NCBI RefSeq assembly: GCF_900167365.1
Contig: NZ_FUXL01000005.1
Location: 248,001 to 312,000 of the forward strand
Reading direction: 5' to 3'
Origin: Consotaella salsifontis
GTDB taxonomy: Bacteria; Pseudomonadota; Alphaproteobacteria; Rhizobiales; Rhizobiaceae
DNA: 64,000 bases
The position numbers were made by a program, and so were the translations under genes. The first letter of the stretch is position 1. Each line of letters starts with the position of its first letter. The notes under the pieces are model-generated. The model ran no database searches. It was not told where the DNA came from and saw nothing but the letters and a program-made list of their open reading frames with translations. Of the stretch, positions 1 through 9,331 are shown piece after piece.

Positions 1-1
1 C

Positions 2-58
2 GTCAAGCCTTTCGATCCCGTCAAGCTCGTAACCGCCATCAACCGCGTCGCCGCCTGA
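2..58 (+). CDS. Response regulator receiver domain, C-terminal end (partial)
   Basis: The window opens inside a gene. The frame from base 2 reads VKPFDPVKLVTAINRVAA and stops at 58. The VKPF(D/S)P motif carries the conserved lysine and following proline of CheY-like receiver domains, and the short helix after it ends such domains. It stops 15 bases before the Hpt gene, so it is probably the first visible gene of the same signalling operon. Whether it is a stand-alone CheY or the end of a larger regulator cannot be seen. Confidence 0.75.
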   Translation, partial: VKPFDPVKLVTAINRVAA

Positions 59-73
59 GGCGAGGAGGGGACA

Positions 74-922
74 ATGGAAACGATGGAAGACATCCGGGCG
101 ACGTTCTTCGAGGAATGCGACGAACAGCTCGGCGAGTTGGACAAGGGGCTCGCGGGTTTCGCCAGGGGCGAGACCGACCAGGAGACGATCGGCGTGGTCT
201 ACCGCGCCGTCCACTCCATCAAGGGCGGAGCGGCCTCCTTCGACCTTCACGAGCTGGCGAACTATGCCAAGCTTTACGAGGAGATGTTGAAGAAGGTCCG
301 CGGCGAGGAACTCGCCGTCACCCCGGATGTCCTTGACGTCGCCGGGCGCTCGCGCGACCTCCTGAAGCAGCTTGTCGCCGTGGCGAAGGTCAAGGATGGC
401 GTCGTCGCCGAGTTGAAGACGCTGGCAGGGATCGAGGACGAGCCCGCCGAGGCGGCGCCCGAGGCATCGGACGACGGCATGGCCGACATCGAATTCAGCC
501 CTGTCGCCGTCGATCTGGACGATGTGATGGGCGGGGAGGCGACTTATCGCATCGTCTTCCATCCCATGGCCGAGCTCTATGCCAACGCGCATGAAGCCAC
601 GCGCCTGATCCGCCAGTGCCTGGAACTCGGCACCGGCACGGTGAGCTGCGAGGCAGCCGACTTGCCGGCGCTCGATGCGCTCAATCCCGAGGGCGCCTAC
701 CTGACCTTCACGATCGAGCTCACCACGGACGCCGGCGAAGGCGGCATCCGCGAGGTGTTCGAATTCGCCGAATGGGATTGCGAGCTGTCGATCGAGCGGA
801 TTTCGCAGGACGATGACGAGCCGGCGGGTCTCGATCTCGACGCCATCGCCGATCCCGAGATCGCCGCCCTCTTCGCGCGGCTGCAGGCAGAATCGCCGGA
901 TGAGGCGGGAACGAAACATTAA
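74..922 (+). CDS. CheA-like Hpt protein without kinase domains
   Basis: This 282-aa protein starts with a histidine phosphotransfer domain (residues about 1-110); the phospho-accepting His is in RAVHSIKGGAASF at residue 47. Residues about 170-265 (YRIVFHPMAELYANAHEATR onward) resemble the region after the Hpt domain in the full CheA at 40855-42864, which has a matching LPADALVLGTNPLLLLDEL segment. Dimerisation, ATPase and CheW-like domains are absent, and the reading frame stops 49 bases before cheW, so there is no room for them. It probably passes phosphate between an unseen kinase and the flanking CheY proteins. It may parallel split CheA systems such as Rhodobacter sphaeroides CheA3/CheA4. 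A purine-rich GAGGAGGGG sits upstream of the ATG. Confidence 0.85.
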   Translation: METMEDIRATFFEECDEQLGELDKGLAGFARGETDQETIGVVYRAVHSIKGGAASFDLHELANYAKLYEEMLKKVRGEELAVTPDVLDVAGRSRDLLKQLVAVAKVKDGVVAELKTLAGIEDEPAEAAPEASDDGMADIEFSPVAVDLDDVMGGEATYRIVFHPMAELYANAHEATRLIRQCLELGTGTVSCEAADLPALDALNPEGAYLTFTIELTTDAGEGGIREVFEFAEWDCELSIERISQDDDEPAGLDLDAIADPEIAALFARLQAESPDEAGTKH

Positions 923-971
923 CCAATTCCGGGACATAGGTTAATTACCTGACCGGCGGAGCCAGAGGGCC

Positions 972-1439
972 ATGAGCGAGCATCACGAGAAGGAAAGCGC
1001 GGGGGCGCGCGAGCTGGTCGCCTTCCGCATCGGCGAGCAGGAGTTCTGCGTCGACATCATGTCGGTGCGCGAGATTCGCGGCTTTGCCGCAGCCACACCG
1101 CTGCCGCATGCGCCGCACTATGTGACCGGCGTCATCAACCTGCGAGGCACGGTGCTTCCCATCGTCGATCTCGCCGCGCGGCTCGGTTTCGGCAAGACTC
1201 AGCCGACCGCACGGTCCGTGACGATCGTCGTCGCCATGGGGGCACAGGTGGTCGGTCTCCTGGTGGACGGCGTGTCCGATATCTTGACGGTGACGGACGA
1301 TCTTCTTCAGCCGACGCCCGACGTCAGCTCGGACCTCGCCCGCAGCTTCGTCCAAGGGGTCATGGCGTTCGAAGGCCGGATGATTTCGCTCATCCACGTC
1401 GACAACGTCTTGCCGCCGAAGATGGATTTGGCCGCCTGA
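972..1439 (+). CDS. cheW: CheW coupling protein
   Basis: This is a 155-aa single CheW domain. The typical opening [23 protein letters not shown] is followed by the [17 protein letters not shown] segment, both diagnostic of CheW. CheW proteins link chemoreceptors to CheA in the cytoplasmic array. It lies 49 bases after the kinase-less Hpt gene and 26 bases before cheY, so the cluster looks like one operon. It differs from the two CheW proteins of the 40-46 kb operon, which suggests this is a separate signalling system. AGCCAGAGGGCC before the ATG is a plausible ribosome-binding site. Confidence 0.93.
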   Translation: MSEHHEKESAGARELVAFRIGEQEFCVDIMSVREIRGFAAATPLPHAPHYVTGVINLRGTVLPIVDLAARLGFGKTQPTARSVTIVVAMGAQVVGLLVDGVSDILTVTDDLLQPTPDVSSDLARSFVQGVMAFEGRMISLIHVDNVLPPKMDLAA

Positions 1440-1465
1440 GACGGCACACGAAGGACTGAATCGTC

Positions 1466-1858
1466 ATGAGCAATTTCAAATCCCACCTCAAGGTGATGAT
1501 CGTGGACGATCAGCGCACCAGCCGGATGCTGATCCGCGACGCGCTGCAGCAGATCGGCGTCGAGAACGTCATCTTCGCGGTCGACGGCGAGGAGGCATTG
1601 AAGACGATGATGACGACCCCCTGCCACATCATCATCTCCGACTACAACATGCCCAAGCTCGACGGCCTGCAGCTTCTCAAGGCCATCCGCTCCTACGGGC
1701 CGACCAAGAAGGTCCCCTTCATCATCCTCACCGGCAAGGGCGACAAGAACCTCGTCCAGAAGGCCGCCGCCCTCGGCGTCAACAACTTCCTCGTCAAGCC
1801 GATTTCCGTCCCGGTCCTCCAGAAGACCATGGAAGCCGTGGTCGGAAAGCTGCAATAA
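1466..1858 (+). CDS. CheY-type single-domain response regulator
   Basis: A 130-aa stand-alone receiver domain. The acidic pair is D14-D15, the predicted phosphorylated Asp is D59 (IIISDYNMPKLDG), the switch Thr is T88 in IILTGKG, and the conserved Lys is K110 in LVKPIS. No output domain follows, so the protein should act by binding a partner such as a flagellar switch or Hpt protein. It is the last gene before a strong hairpin terminator at 1925. It is distinct from the CheY at 40490. Confidence 0.92.
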   Translation: MSNFKSHLKVMIVDDQRTSRMLIRDALQQIGVENVIFAVDGEEALKTMMTTPCHIIISDYNMPKLDGLQLLKAIRSYGPTKKVPFIILTGKGDKNLVQKAAALGVNNFLVKPISVPVLQKTMEAVVGKLQ

Positions 1859-1924
1859 GCGAGACGGGCGGCGGCGGTCCCCTCGATCGCTGCCTCCGCG
1901 AGCTGACGATTCGCCTCTTCAAGA

Positions 1925-1957
1925 CCGCCGGGCGCATAAAGCGCCGGCGGCTTTTTT
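1925..1957 (+). terminator. Intrinsic terminator after the Hpt-cheW-cheY cluster
   Basis: A GC-rich inverted repeat (CCGCCGGGCGC, loop ATAAA, GCGCCGGCGG, one bulged G) is followed by six T residues. It begins 67 bases after the cheY stop and fits rho-independent termination on the plus strand. Confidence 0.8.
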
Positions 1958-2019
1958 GTGTTGAAGCTGATAGTGCCAGAAAAATCGGCGCAGAGATTCG
2001 GTGGTCGATGCCCTGAAAT

Positions 2020-4569
2020 CTACTGCGTCGCAGCGTGATCCACCGGCTCAAGAACCCGCTCCGCCCCCTCGCCCACGTCGCGCGCGAGATCGGCCAGCAG
2101 CGAGGCCATGACGGAAGGAAGATCCCAGGCCGGCACGGGACGGCTGAAGAGAAAGCCCTGCGCCTCGTCGCACCCCTCTCTTCGCAGGCGCTCCATCTGC
2201 TCCGGCGTCTCGACGCCCTCGGCCGTCGTCGTCATCTGCAGGCTGCGGCCGATCCCCATCACGGCGCGGATGATCGCCATCGATTCGGGGCGCTCCGACA
2301 ATTCCCGCACGAAGGACTGGTCGATCTTGATCTTGTCGAAGGGAAAGCGCTGGAGATAGCCGAGCGAGGAATAGCCCGTGCCGAAGTCGTCCATCGAGAT
2401 GCGGATGCCCAGCGATTTCAGTTCCTTGAGTATGGCGAGGTTGCGCTCGTTCCCCTGGAGCAGCACGGACTCGGTGATCTCCAGTTCGAGGCGCTGCGGC
2501 GCGAGGCCGGATTCGGCGAGCGCGCGGCGCACGGCGTCCACCAGATAGTCGCTTCGGAACTGAACCGGCGAGAGATTCACCGCCACCCGAAGCGGCGCGG
2601 GCCAGTTCGCGGCCTCGGCGCAGGCCTGCCTCAGCACCCATTCGCCAATGGGGATGATGAGCCCGACTTCCTCGGCCAGGGGTACGAAGTCGCCCGGCGG
2701 GATCATGCCTCGCACCGGGTCGCGCCAACGTAAGAGCGCTTCGAATCCGGTGACGCTGCGCGTGCCGACATTGACCAGCGGCTGGTAGAACAGCTCGAAG
2801 CTCTGCTCGATGAGAGCCCGCCGCATGTCGAGTTCCAGCAGCCGGCGCGCCTGCAGGCGCCTGTCCATCTCCGGCTCGAAGAAACGGTGAAGATTTCGGC
2901 CGTCGTTCTTGGCGCGGTAAAGCGCCACGTCGGCGCGCTTCAAAAGCACGTCCGGCTCCGTCCCGTCGTCGGGATAGAAGGCGATGCCGATGCTGGTGCC
3001 GATCACCACTTGATGGCCGTGGATGTCGTAGGGCCGGTCGACCGTCTCGATGAGCCGTTCTGCCAGGCGGGCCGCTTGCGCGGGCTCGGCGGCGGCCGAA
3101 GTGACGAGGGCGAACTCGTCGCCGCCGAGACGGGCAATGAAATCCCACTCGCAGAGCGACTGGCGGAAGCGATCGGCCACAGCCTGAAGCAGCTTGTCGC
3201 CGATCGGATGGCCGAGCGTGTCGTTGACACTCTTGAAATGGTCGAGATCGAGGCAGAACACCGCGAGGCGCCCCTTCGCTCGTCGCGCCGCCTCGATGGA
3301 ATCCTCGAGCCGGATGCGGAACAGTGAGCGGTTGGGTAGATCCGTGAGCGTGTCGTGATGGGCCAGATGCTCGATGCGAGCCTCGGCCTTGCGGCGCTCC
3401 GTAACGTCTATCACCGAGATGAGAATGGCGGCGCGGCGCTCGACCTCGATGATCCGCGCATAGGGAAACACCTCGATGACGGTGTCGTCGGCCTTGCGGT
3501 TGATCCAGGACGTCTCGCCCTGGCAGGACGGGTCGAGCCCCCGCAGCGTGGCTCGGACCTTGGCCCGGTGTTCGGGCGGCGCGAGATCGGCCACCGTCAT
3601 CTTGAGAAAGGCCTCGCGGCCGTGGCCGTAATGCTGGAGCGCGGCGTCGTTGGCCCTGAGGATCGCGAGGCTCTCGCGGTCGGCGAGCCAGGTCGGCACC
3701 GGGTTGTCGTCGAAAAGCGTGCGCAGCACGTCCTCGCGCGCCCTTATGTCGGCGATGTCTGTCAGCGTCAGCGAGACCAGCGAGCCGACCGGCGCCACGC
3801 CGAAGCGCAGATGGCGCGGCGCCTCGTCACCGGTGATCGCCGCGGCCTCGAAGACCTTCCGCTCACCCTTCGCCACCGCATCGGCGATCTCGGCGATCGG
3901 ATCGCTGCCGGCGAACACGCCGCTGATATCCGAGAGGCGATGCCAGAGCAGCTGCGAGCGGTCGAGCGACAGCAGCTTGGCGGCGCTGTCGTTGAGCGCC
4001 ATCACCTGAAAGTCGATCGCCTCCCCGCTTGGGCTGGTGATGGTTTCGAGCGCGATCATACCGTCCGAGGTCGCCCCGAACATCGTCTCCAGGAGATCCG
4101 CTCGCCCGTCGCGCTCGTCGAGGACAAGGACGAACGCCATCTCATACCAGCGGATGGCCAACGGCAGCGCCCACAGATCGTAGGTCACGATCGAGCCGTC
4201 GATGACGCGATGGGTCTCGACGCGCTGCGGATTGCGGTTTGCCCGCGCCCGTTCGATCACCTCGCCGATGGTGCGCGAGCGCGCGGGCGACAGCTGATCG
4301 AGCGTTTCCGCCTCGCGCCCCGCCCCCACCCAGTCCGAAAAGCTCGGGCCGATGCGCAGGATTTTCAGATTGCCCTGCCGGTCCTCGCCGACGAGCGCGC
4401 TGCCGTCAGCGCAGCGTCCGAGGCTGCCGAGCGCGACGTTCTCATAGGTCGGCAGCGCGCCTTCCGATGGGATCTCGGAGTGCCACCGGCGCAGAAGGAT
4501 GCGGGCCGCCGATCGTTCCAGCGAAACACCGGGCCGCGGCGGCTCTTGAAGCGTCGACGCAAAGGGCAT
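2020..4569 (-). CDS. PAS-GGDEF-EAL cyclic-di-GMP signalling protein
   Basis: This 849-aa protein has an unassigned N-terminal region (1-160), two PAS-like segments (about 165-400), a GGDEF domain (about 410-570) and an EAL domain (about 590-830). The cyclase motif [10 protein letters not shown] is intact. The upstream inhibitory-site motif, normally RxxD, reads CEWD, so product inhibition through the I-site is probably lost. The phosphodiesterase residues look complete: [38 protein letters not shown] and AEGVET. It could therefore make or break c-di-GMP; the balance cannot be told from sequence. No membrane segment is evident, so it is probably a cytoplasmic sensor. It is monocistronic and converges with the che cluster upstream. 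Confidence 0.93.
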   Translation of the reverse strand: MPFASTLQEPPRPGVSLERSAARILLRRWHSEIPSEGALPTYENVALGSLGRCADGSALVGEDRQGNLKILRIGPSFSDWVGAGREAETLDQLSPARSRTIGEVIERARANRNPQRVETHRVIDGSIVTYDLWALPLAIRWYEMAFVLVLDERDGRADLLETMFGATSDGMIALETITSPSGEAIDFQVMALNDSAAKLLSLDRSQLLWHRLSDISGVFAGSDPIAEIADAVAKGERKVFEAAAITGDEAPRHLRFGVAPVGSLVSLTLTDIADIRAREDVLRTLFDDNPVPTWLADRESLAILRANDAALQHYGHGREAFLKMTVADLAPPEHRAKVRATLRGLDPSCQGETSWINRKADDTVIEVFPYARIIEVERRAAILISVIDVTERRKAEARIEHLAHHDTLTDLPNRSLFRIRLEDSIEAARRAKGRLAVFCLDLDHFKSVNDTLGHPIGDKLLQAVADRFRQSLCEWDFIARLGGDEFALVTSAAAEPAQAARLAERLIETVDRPYDIHGHQVVIGTSIGIAFYPDDGTEPDVLLKRADVALYRAKNDGRNLHRFFEPEMDRRLQARRLLELDMRRALIEQSFELFYQPLVNVGTRSVTGFEALLRWRDPVRGMIPPGDFVPLAEEVGLIIPIGEWVLRQACAEAANWPAPLRVAVNLSPVQFRSDYLVDAVRRALAESGLAPQRLELEITESVLLQGNERNLAILKELKSLGIRISMDDFGTGYSSLGYLQRFPFDKIKIDQSFVRELSERPESMAIIRAVMGIGRSLQMTTTAEGVETPEQMERLRREGCDEAQGFLFSRPVPAWDLPSVMASLLADLARDVGEGAERVLEPVDHAATQ

Positions 4570-4970
4570 GTGCGCTATTCGATTTTTAAGGGATGGCGCC
4601 GGCTAAGAACCACCCGCGCCACGTTGATCGGATGCCAATGCGACTATCAGCATTCCCTCACCAAAGTGTAAGCAAGATCATGAACTTCCATGCGATTCTC
4701 GCCAGCCACGGTCACCCGATCGAGCGGTAGAATCCGGCGACGGACAGTGCACCGATATTTTTGCGAGGCGCGAAACCTGTCTCGCCCCAATGGGCTGCGG
4801 CGCTTTATGACATTGGGATGACAGGGCCGACGTGGACGATTGGTTGCCGGAAAGCTAAAATCTTTGACGGCGCGACAGAGTGCCGCGCAATGGTGGCACG
4901 CAGATCAGCGGTGTCTTTGCCAGCTTCGCAGCCTATCTGATTGCCGACGATCCACGTGAGTCTCCCGTCG
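4570..4970. other. Intergenic region between divergent genes
   Basis: About 400 bases separate the start of the GGDEF-EAL gene from the CYTH gene. It must hold the promoters of both divergent units. No convincing ORF, RNA structure or operator was seen, and no -35/-10 pair could be assigned. Confidence 0.5.
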
Positions 4971-5465
4971 ATGGCCCAAGAGATTGAACGCCGCTTCCTG
5001 GTCAAGAACGACGACTGGCGGCGCACCGCCGATGCCGGCGAGCCGCTCCTTCAGTTTTATCTCGCGGCCCGGGAGACGTTTTCGGCCCGCGTGCGCATCA
5101 AGAAAGAGGCTTCGGCCGTTCTGACGCTGAAGACCGGCGCGGGAATGGCGCGCGAAGAGATGGAATATCCCATTCCGCTTGAAGACGCGCGCCACCTCGA
5201 GGGCTCGGCTGTCGGCACGGTCATTCGCAAGCGCCGCCACCGCCTCGCCCATGACGGCCATACGATCGAGATCGACGTCTTCTCGGGCGACCTCGCCCCC
5301 CTCGTCATCGCCGAGGTCGAGTTCGCGGAAGGCGAGGCCACCGACATCGCGCTGCCCGACTTTTTCGGCCGGGAAGTCACCGACGACGGCGCCTACACCA
5401 ACGCCAGCCTCGCCTTGGAGGGGCTGCCCGCAACGTTTTCGCCCAAAGAGCAAGATCCGCGATGA
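4971..5465 (+). CDS. CYTH domain protein (triphosphate tunnel metalloenzyme)
   Basis: The ATG at 4971 gives 164 aa and begins MAQEIERRFLV, the hallmark CYTH N-terminus (ExExR/K), so it is preferred to an ATG 30 bases upstream. Charged strands follow in order (RVRIKKE, VLTLKTG, EEMEYPI, IRKRRH, IEIDVFSG, IAEVEF), as expected for the eight-stranded tunnel that binds triphosphates. Family members hydrolyse inorganic triphosphate or related compounds. The stop overlaps the next gene start in ATGA, and that gene encodes a CHAD protein. CYTH and CHAD are often fused or adjacent and are tied to polyphosphate metabolism; the substrate here is unknown. Confidence 0.9.
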   Translation: MAQEIERRFLVKNDDWRRTADAGEPLLQFYLAARETFSARVRIKKEASAVLTLKTGAGMAREEMEYPIPLEDARHLEGSAVGTVIRKRRHRLAHDGHTIEIDVFSGDLAPLVIAEVEFAEGEATDIALPDFFGREVTDDGAYTNASLALEGLPATFSPKEQDPR

Positions 5466-6409
5466 AGGCCCCTCTCCGCCCCTGGAAGCGGCTCGACGCC
5501 GAGTTTCGCCGCCTTGCCGAGCAGGAGCTCAAACGCGCGAGCGCCGATCTCGCCGCGCCCGAGGGCGCCGAGCGGGAGGAAGGCATCCACGAGGCGCGCA
5601 AGCGCCTGAAGCATCTGCGCGCGCTGCTTCGGCTGGTGCGCCGCGGACACGCCGCCTTCTACAAGACCGAGAACACGCGCTACCGCGATGCGGCCCGGCG
5701 GCTGTCGGCGGTGCGCGACCGCACGGCGCTCATCGAGGCTCTGACGGCGCTGGAGAAGCGCTATGGCCTTGCCGCCGGCACATCCTTTGCCGCCGCGCGG
5801 ACGACGCTGGAGGCGCGGCGCGATGCCGCCGCCGGAACCGACATGGGCCCCGCCATTGAGGCGACGCTCGCCGACCTTGCCGAGGCGCGCGAGCACGCCT
5901 CCCATTTCACCCTGCCCCACCGCCCCGACAAGGCCGGCCGCATAGTGGCGAGCGGCTATGCCGAGACCCACGCCCGCGCCCGCAAGGCCCTCGCCAAGGC
6001 AATGGAGACGGAGGACGCGGACGACCTTCACGAGCTGCGCAAGCACGCGAAATATCAGTCGCTCCAGCTGAAGGTGATCGAGCCGCTGTGGCCCCGGGCC
6101 TTCGCGCCGCTGCGCGAGATCGCCGCCACCATCGCCGACGAACTCGGCAGCGACCACGATCTTGCGGTGCTCGCCGCCGAGATCGCCGCCGATCCTGGAA
6201 AATTCGGCGGCAAGGAGGAGCGCGAGGCGCTGGTGACGCTGATCGGCCAGCGCCAAAGCGAGCTGCGGGCGAGCGCGATCGTCGCCGCCGAGCGCCTCCT
6301 CATCGACCGGCGGAGCGCCGTGCGCCGGCGCATTCGCCGCCTATGGAAAGTCGCCGGCCAGAAGGCCGCGCGCCCCGCCAAACCGGCGAAGATCGAGGAG
6401 CTCGACTGA
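5462..6409 (+). CDS. CHAD domain protein
   Basis: A 315-aa, largely helical protein rich in His, Arg and Lys. CHAD signatures are [19 protein letters not shown] (about residues 40-58) and the second-half match [20 protein letters not shown] (about 189-208); the paired H-E-x-R-K motifs form the basic surface that binds polyphosphate. Its start overlaps the CYTH stop (ATGA), so the two are probably translationally coupled. The likely role is in polyphosphate granules or triphosphate handling, inferred from the family. Confidence 0.9.
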   Translation: MKAPLRPWKRLDAEFRRLAEQELKRASADLAAPEGAEREEGIHEARKRLKHLRALLRLVRRGHAAFYKTENTRYRDAARRLSAVRDRTALIEALTALEKRYGLAAGTSFAAARTTLEARRDAAAGTDMGPAIEATLADLAEAREHASHFTLPHRPDKAGRIVASGYAETHARARKALAKAMETEDADDLHELRKHAKYQSLQLKVIEPLWPRAFAPLREIAATIADELGSDHDLAVLAAEIAADPGKFGGKEEREALVTLIGQRQSELRASAIVAAERLLIDRRSAVRRRIRRLWKVAGQKAARPAKPAKIEELD

Positions 6410-6497
6410 GAATCGTTGCGGCCGACCCGGCAAAAGTCGGCGCTTGCGGGCGCGTCGCCGCTTCCCACTATTTTTAAAAGTCTCTATATGCGGCGGC

Positions 6498-8318
6498 ATG
6501 AGCACCATGCCCGCCGAGACGCCTCTCGACCACATCCGCAACTTCTCGATCGTCGCCCATATCGACCACGGGAAGTCGACCCTTGCCGATCGCCTGATCC
6601 AGGCCACGGGAGGGCTCGATCTGCGCGAGATGAAGGAGCAGGTGCTCGACTCGATGGATATCGAGCGCGAGCGCGGCATCACCATCAAGGCCCAGACGGT
6701 GCGCCTCCACTATACGGCCAAGGATGGCGGCACCTACGTCCTCAACCTCATCGACACGCCCGGCCATGTCGACTTCGCCTACGAGGTCTCGCGGTCGCTC
6801 TCGGCCTGCGAGGGCGCGCTTCTCGTGGTGGATGCGGCGCAGGGCGTCGAGGCGCAGACGCTGGCCAACGTCTATCTCGCCCTCGACAACGACCTCGAGA
6901 TCGTCCCCGTCCTCAACAAGATCGACCTGCCGGCCGCCGAGCCCGACAAGGTGAAGGAGCAGATCGAGGAGGTCATCGGCCTCGACGCCTCCAACGCCGT
7001 GATGATCTCGGCCAAGGCCGGCATCGGCATCGAGGACGTCCTCGAGGCGATCGTTCATCGCCTGCCCGCGCCCAAGACCGGCGACAGGACGGCGCCGCTG
7101 AAGGCGCTGCTGGTCGATTCCTGGTACGACGCCTATCTCGGCGTCGTCGTGCTCGTTCGCATTCTCGACGGCGAGCTCAGGAAGAACCAGGTGGTCCGCA
7201 TGATGGGCACGGGCGCGCGCTACGGCGTCGACCGCGTCGGCGTCTTCACCCCGAAGATGGTGCAGGTGGACGCCCTCGGCCCCGGCGAGATCGGCTTCAT
7301 CACCGCTTCGATCAAGGAGCTGGCCGACACCCGCGTCGGCGACACCATCACCGAGGACCGCCGCCAGACGGCGGAGATGCTGCCCGGCTTCAAGCCCGCC
7401 CAGCCCGTCGTCTTCTGCGGCCTCTTTCCGGTGGACGCGGCCGATTTCGAGGATTTGCGCGCCGCGATGGGCAAGCTGCGCCTCAACGACGCGAGCTTCT
7501 CCTTCGAGATGGAGACGAGCGCGGCGCTCGGCTTCGGCTTCCGCTGCGGCTTTCTCGGGCTGTTGCACCTCGAAATCATCCAGGAGCGGCTGTCGCGCGA
7601 GTTCGACCTCGACCTCATCGCCACCGCGCCCTCGGTCGTCTACCGCATCCATTTGACCGACGGCACGATCCTCGAGCTCCACAACCCGGCCGACATGCCG
7701 GACCCGGCGCGCATCGAGATGATCGAGGAGCCGTGGATCACGGCGACGATCATGACGCCGGACGAGTATCTCGGAAACATCCTCCAGCTCTGCCAGGAGC
7801 GCCGCGGCATCCAGACCCAGCTGACCTATGTCGGCGCCCGCGCCCTGGTGTCCTACGAGCTGCCGCTCAACGAGGTGGTGTTCGATTTCTACGATCGCCT
7901 GAAGTCGATCTCCAAGGGCTACGCCTCCTTCGACTATCATATCGCCGATCATCGCGAGGGCGACCTCGTCAAGATGCAGATCCTGGTCAACGCCGAGCCG
8001 GTCGACGCGCTGTCCATGCTGGTCCACCGCTCCCAGGCCGAGCGGCGCGGCCGCGTCATGTGCGAGAAGCTGAAGGAGCTGATCCCCCAGCACCTCTTCA
8101 AGATCCCGATCCAGGCCGCCATCGGCGGGCGCGTCATCGCCCGCGAGACGATCTCGGCCCTGCGAAAGGACGTGACCGCCAAGTGCTATGGCGGCGACGC
8201 CACGCGCAAGCGCAAGCTTCTGGAAAAGCAGAAGGAAGGCAAGAAGCGCATGCGCCAGTTCGGCAAGGTCGAAATCCCCCAGGAAGCGTTCATCGCGGCC
8301 CTGAAGATGGAGAGCTAG
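6498..8318 (+). CDS. lepA: Elongation factor 4 (LepA), ribosomal back-translocase
   Basis: Translation from the ATG at 6498 gives 606 aa, close to the usual LepA length. GTPase motifs are AHIDHGKST (G1), RGITIKAQ (G2), DTPGHVDF (G3) and NKIDLP (G4). The C-terminus ends in the LepA-specific basic region ([20 protein letters not shown]), the CTD that contacts the ribosomal A site. LepA is a translational GTPase acting on stalled or mispositioned ribosomes. An earlier in-frame ATG at 6444 would add 18 atypical residues. It appears monocistronic, and the accessory interval begins directly downstream. Confidence 0.97.
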   Translation: MSTMPAETPLDHIRNFSIVAHIDHGKSTLADRLIQATGGLDLREMKEQVLDSMDIERERGITIKAQTVRLHYTAKDGGTYVLNLIDTPGHVDFAYEVSRSLSACEGALLVVDAAQGVEAQTLANVYLALDNDLEIVPVLNKIDLPAAEPDKVKEQIEEVIGLDASNAVMISAKAGIGIEDVLEAIVHRLPAPKTGDRTAPLKALLVDSWYDAYLGVVVLVRILDGELRKNQVVRMMGTGARYGVDRVGVFTPKMVQVDALGPGEIGFITASIKELADTRVGDTITEDRRQTAEMLPGFKPAQPVVFCGLFPVDAADFEDLRAAMGKLRLNDASFSFEMETSAALGFGFRCGFLGLLHLEIIQERLSREFDLDLIATAPSVVYRIHLTDGTILELHNPADMPDPARIEMIEEPWITATIMTPDEYLGNILQLCQERRGIQTQLTYVGARALVSYELPLNEVVFDFYDRLKSISKGYASFDYHIADHREGDLVKMQILVNAEPVDALSMLVHRSQAERRGRVMCEKLKELIPQHLFKIPIQAAIGGRVIARETISALRKDVTAKCYGGDATRKRKLLEKQKEGKKRMRQFGKVEIPQEAFIAALKMES

Positions 8319-8497
8319 CGCTCGTTCGAATCGCATTGGCGGTTCGAAGGAGGCGACGATCCAGCGAATCGTCGCCAGCGCGGCTCTGCCGGGGAGCTGC
8401 CGCAGGCAGCGGGCGCCCGGCCGGGCGCCGGTGGAGCGGCGCGATGGCCATGGCACGCCATGGCAGGAAAAACGTCGTTCCCGCCTTCCCTCCCACG

Positions 8498-8533
8498 CGT
8501 CGTCCTCGCCCCCGAGGGGCGGGGATCCATGCC
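8498..8533 (+). repeat. Dispersed palindromic repeat unit, copy 1
   Basis: The unit reads CGTCGTCCTCGCC...GGGGATCCATGCC and can fold on itself. It resembles the common alphaproteobacterial intergenic element that begins GTCATCC and ends GGGGATCCATGCC. An inverted copy lies 88 bases downstream. Confidence 0.6.
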
Positions 8534-8620
8534 AAATCGCCTGCGCCGCGCAATGGCCGACAGGCAATCGCTCTCGGCCTTCGGCCTTACCGTTGATCGC
8601 AGTGCCACCGGCAGCCCGGC

Positions 8621-8657
8621 GGCATGGATCCCCGCGCGTTCCGCGCGAGGATGACGG
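8621..8657 (-). repeat. Dispersed palindromic repeat unit, copy 2 (inverted)
   Basis: The plus strand reads GGCATGGATCCCC, then a GCGCG-based internal palindrome, then GAGGATGACG. Reverse-complemented, it matches copy 1 at both ends (GTCATCCTCG and GGGGATCCATGCC). The 13 bases GGCATGGATCCCC pair exactly with the end of copy 1, so the two copies could form one larger stem-loop. Confidence 0.6.
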
Positions 8658-8957
8658 CGCGGGAGGGGCAAGGCCGTCCCTACGCTGCCCGGCGCGCGGC
8701 GTACCGTCCATCCGGCAGCGCGGACAGGGCCAATATCGGTGCAAAAACTCTAGCCCAGAAGCGGACGTAGGTGAGGCAGGGCGCGTGGGTAGTTTTTGCG
8801 CCCACGTCGAAGCCTTCGATCACGGTACAGAATTTTTTGAAGCTGCTAGTTGCAGCAAACCACAAAAGACCGCCGATGTACGAGAAGATATTAGCCGTTC
8901 GAGCACGGTGAATGGTCGTCAAACGTCGTTTTCCCTCGTTTCTCAGAGTCTTGATTT

Positions 8958-8965
8958 TAACCTAA
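8958..8965. repeat. Target-site duplication, left copy (TAACCTAA)
   Basis: The 8 bases TAACCTAA directly before the left inverted repeat are repeated exactly at 10692-10699 after the right one. Eight-base duplications are characteristic of IS1595-family insertion. Confidence 0.92.
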
Positions 8966-8989
8966 ACTGCTTATCCCGTTCGCTCAGGT
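8966..8989 (+). repeat. IS1595 terminal inverted repeat, left
   Basis: Twenty-four bases starting ACTGCTTATCCC and ending GCTCAGGT are perfectly complementary to 10668-10691. Confidence 0.93.
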
Positions 8990-9070
8990 ACCCACAACAT
9001 GTAGCCTCGCAGCGTCTTCAGAATCCCCGCTTCGGAGTGGTCACTGATCGAATCGGAAAGCTCCTTAGGG

Positions 9071-9105
9071 CCATGAGACACGATGCATCGTGTCGCGTCT
9101 CATGG
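9071..9105. repeat. Long palindrome inside the IS
   Basis: The core GACACGATGCATCGTGTC (9077-9094) is a perfect 18-base palindrome. Outer arms CCATGAGA (9071-9078) and TCTCATGG (9098-9105) also pair around a short mismatch. It lies about 100 bases inside the left end in the non-coding part of the element and could be a transposase or host-factor site, or a terminator-like hairpin without a T run. Confidence 0.7.
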
Positions 9106-9331
9106 CGTGGGGGATCATCCACAGGTTCCATGCACAGAGCGATGACGGCGAGCCGCGACCAGAAGAAGAACCGCTCGTCGGCGTGCGCGCCGGCCATCGC
9201 GGTGCCACGACCGTCAGCGCTTCCACCCTCGTCAGAACCCGCTTGCCCATTTGAGCGCCCCAACACCGATGCATTGCATGAGCATGGAGCGCCGCGGCGC
9301 GTCGCGCCAATCGCCGGCGGAAAGGATTGGA

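Larger units (their letters stand above)
8319..8957. other. Non-coding interval downstream of lepA
   Basis: About 640 bases without a supportable gene. They hold a small hairpin (8352-8376, 9-bp stem, no T run), an 18-base perfect palindrome at 8412-8429, and a pair of inverted palindromic repeat units at 8498-8533 and 8621-8657. From about 8730 the sequence becomes AT-richer up to the insertion sequence. A short minus-strand frame (8680-8922, TTG start) has no recognisable features. Confidence 0.6.

Noticed and set aside
8352-8376. Hairpin after lepA as its terminator
   Set aside because: The stem is good but no T run follows, so it does not fit rho-independent termination.
8680-8922. An 80-aa minus-strand frame with TTG start left of the IS
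   Set aside because: No ribosome-binding site, no family signal, and it lies in repeat-rich sequence; kept only as intergenic.
8990-9331. A passenger gene between the left IS end and the transposase
   Set aside because: Short frames there have no family match and overlap the palindrome; the segment looks non-coding.
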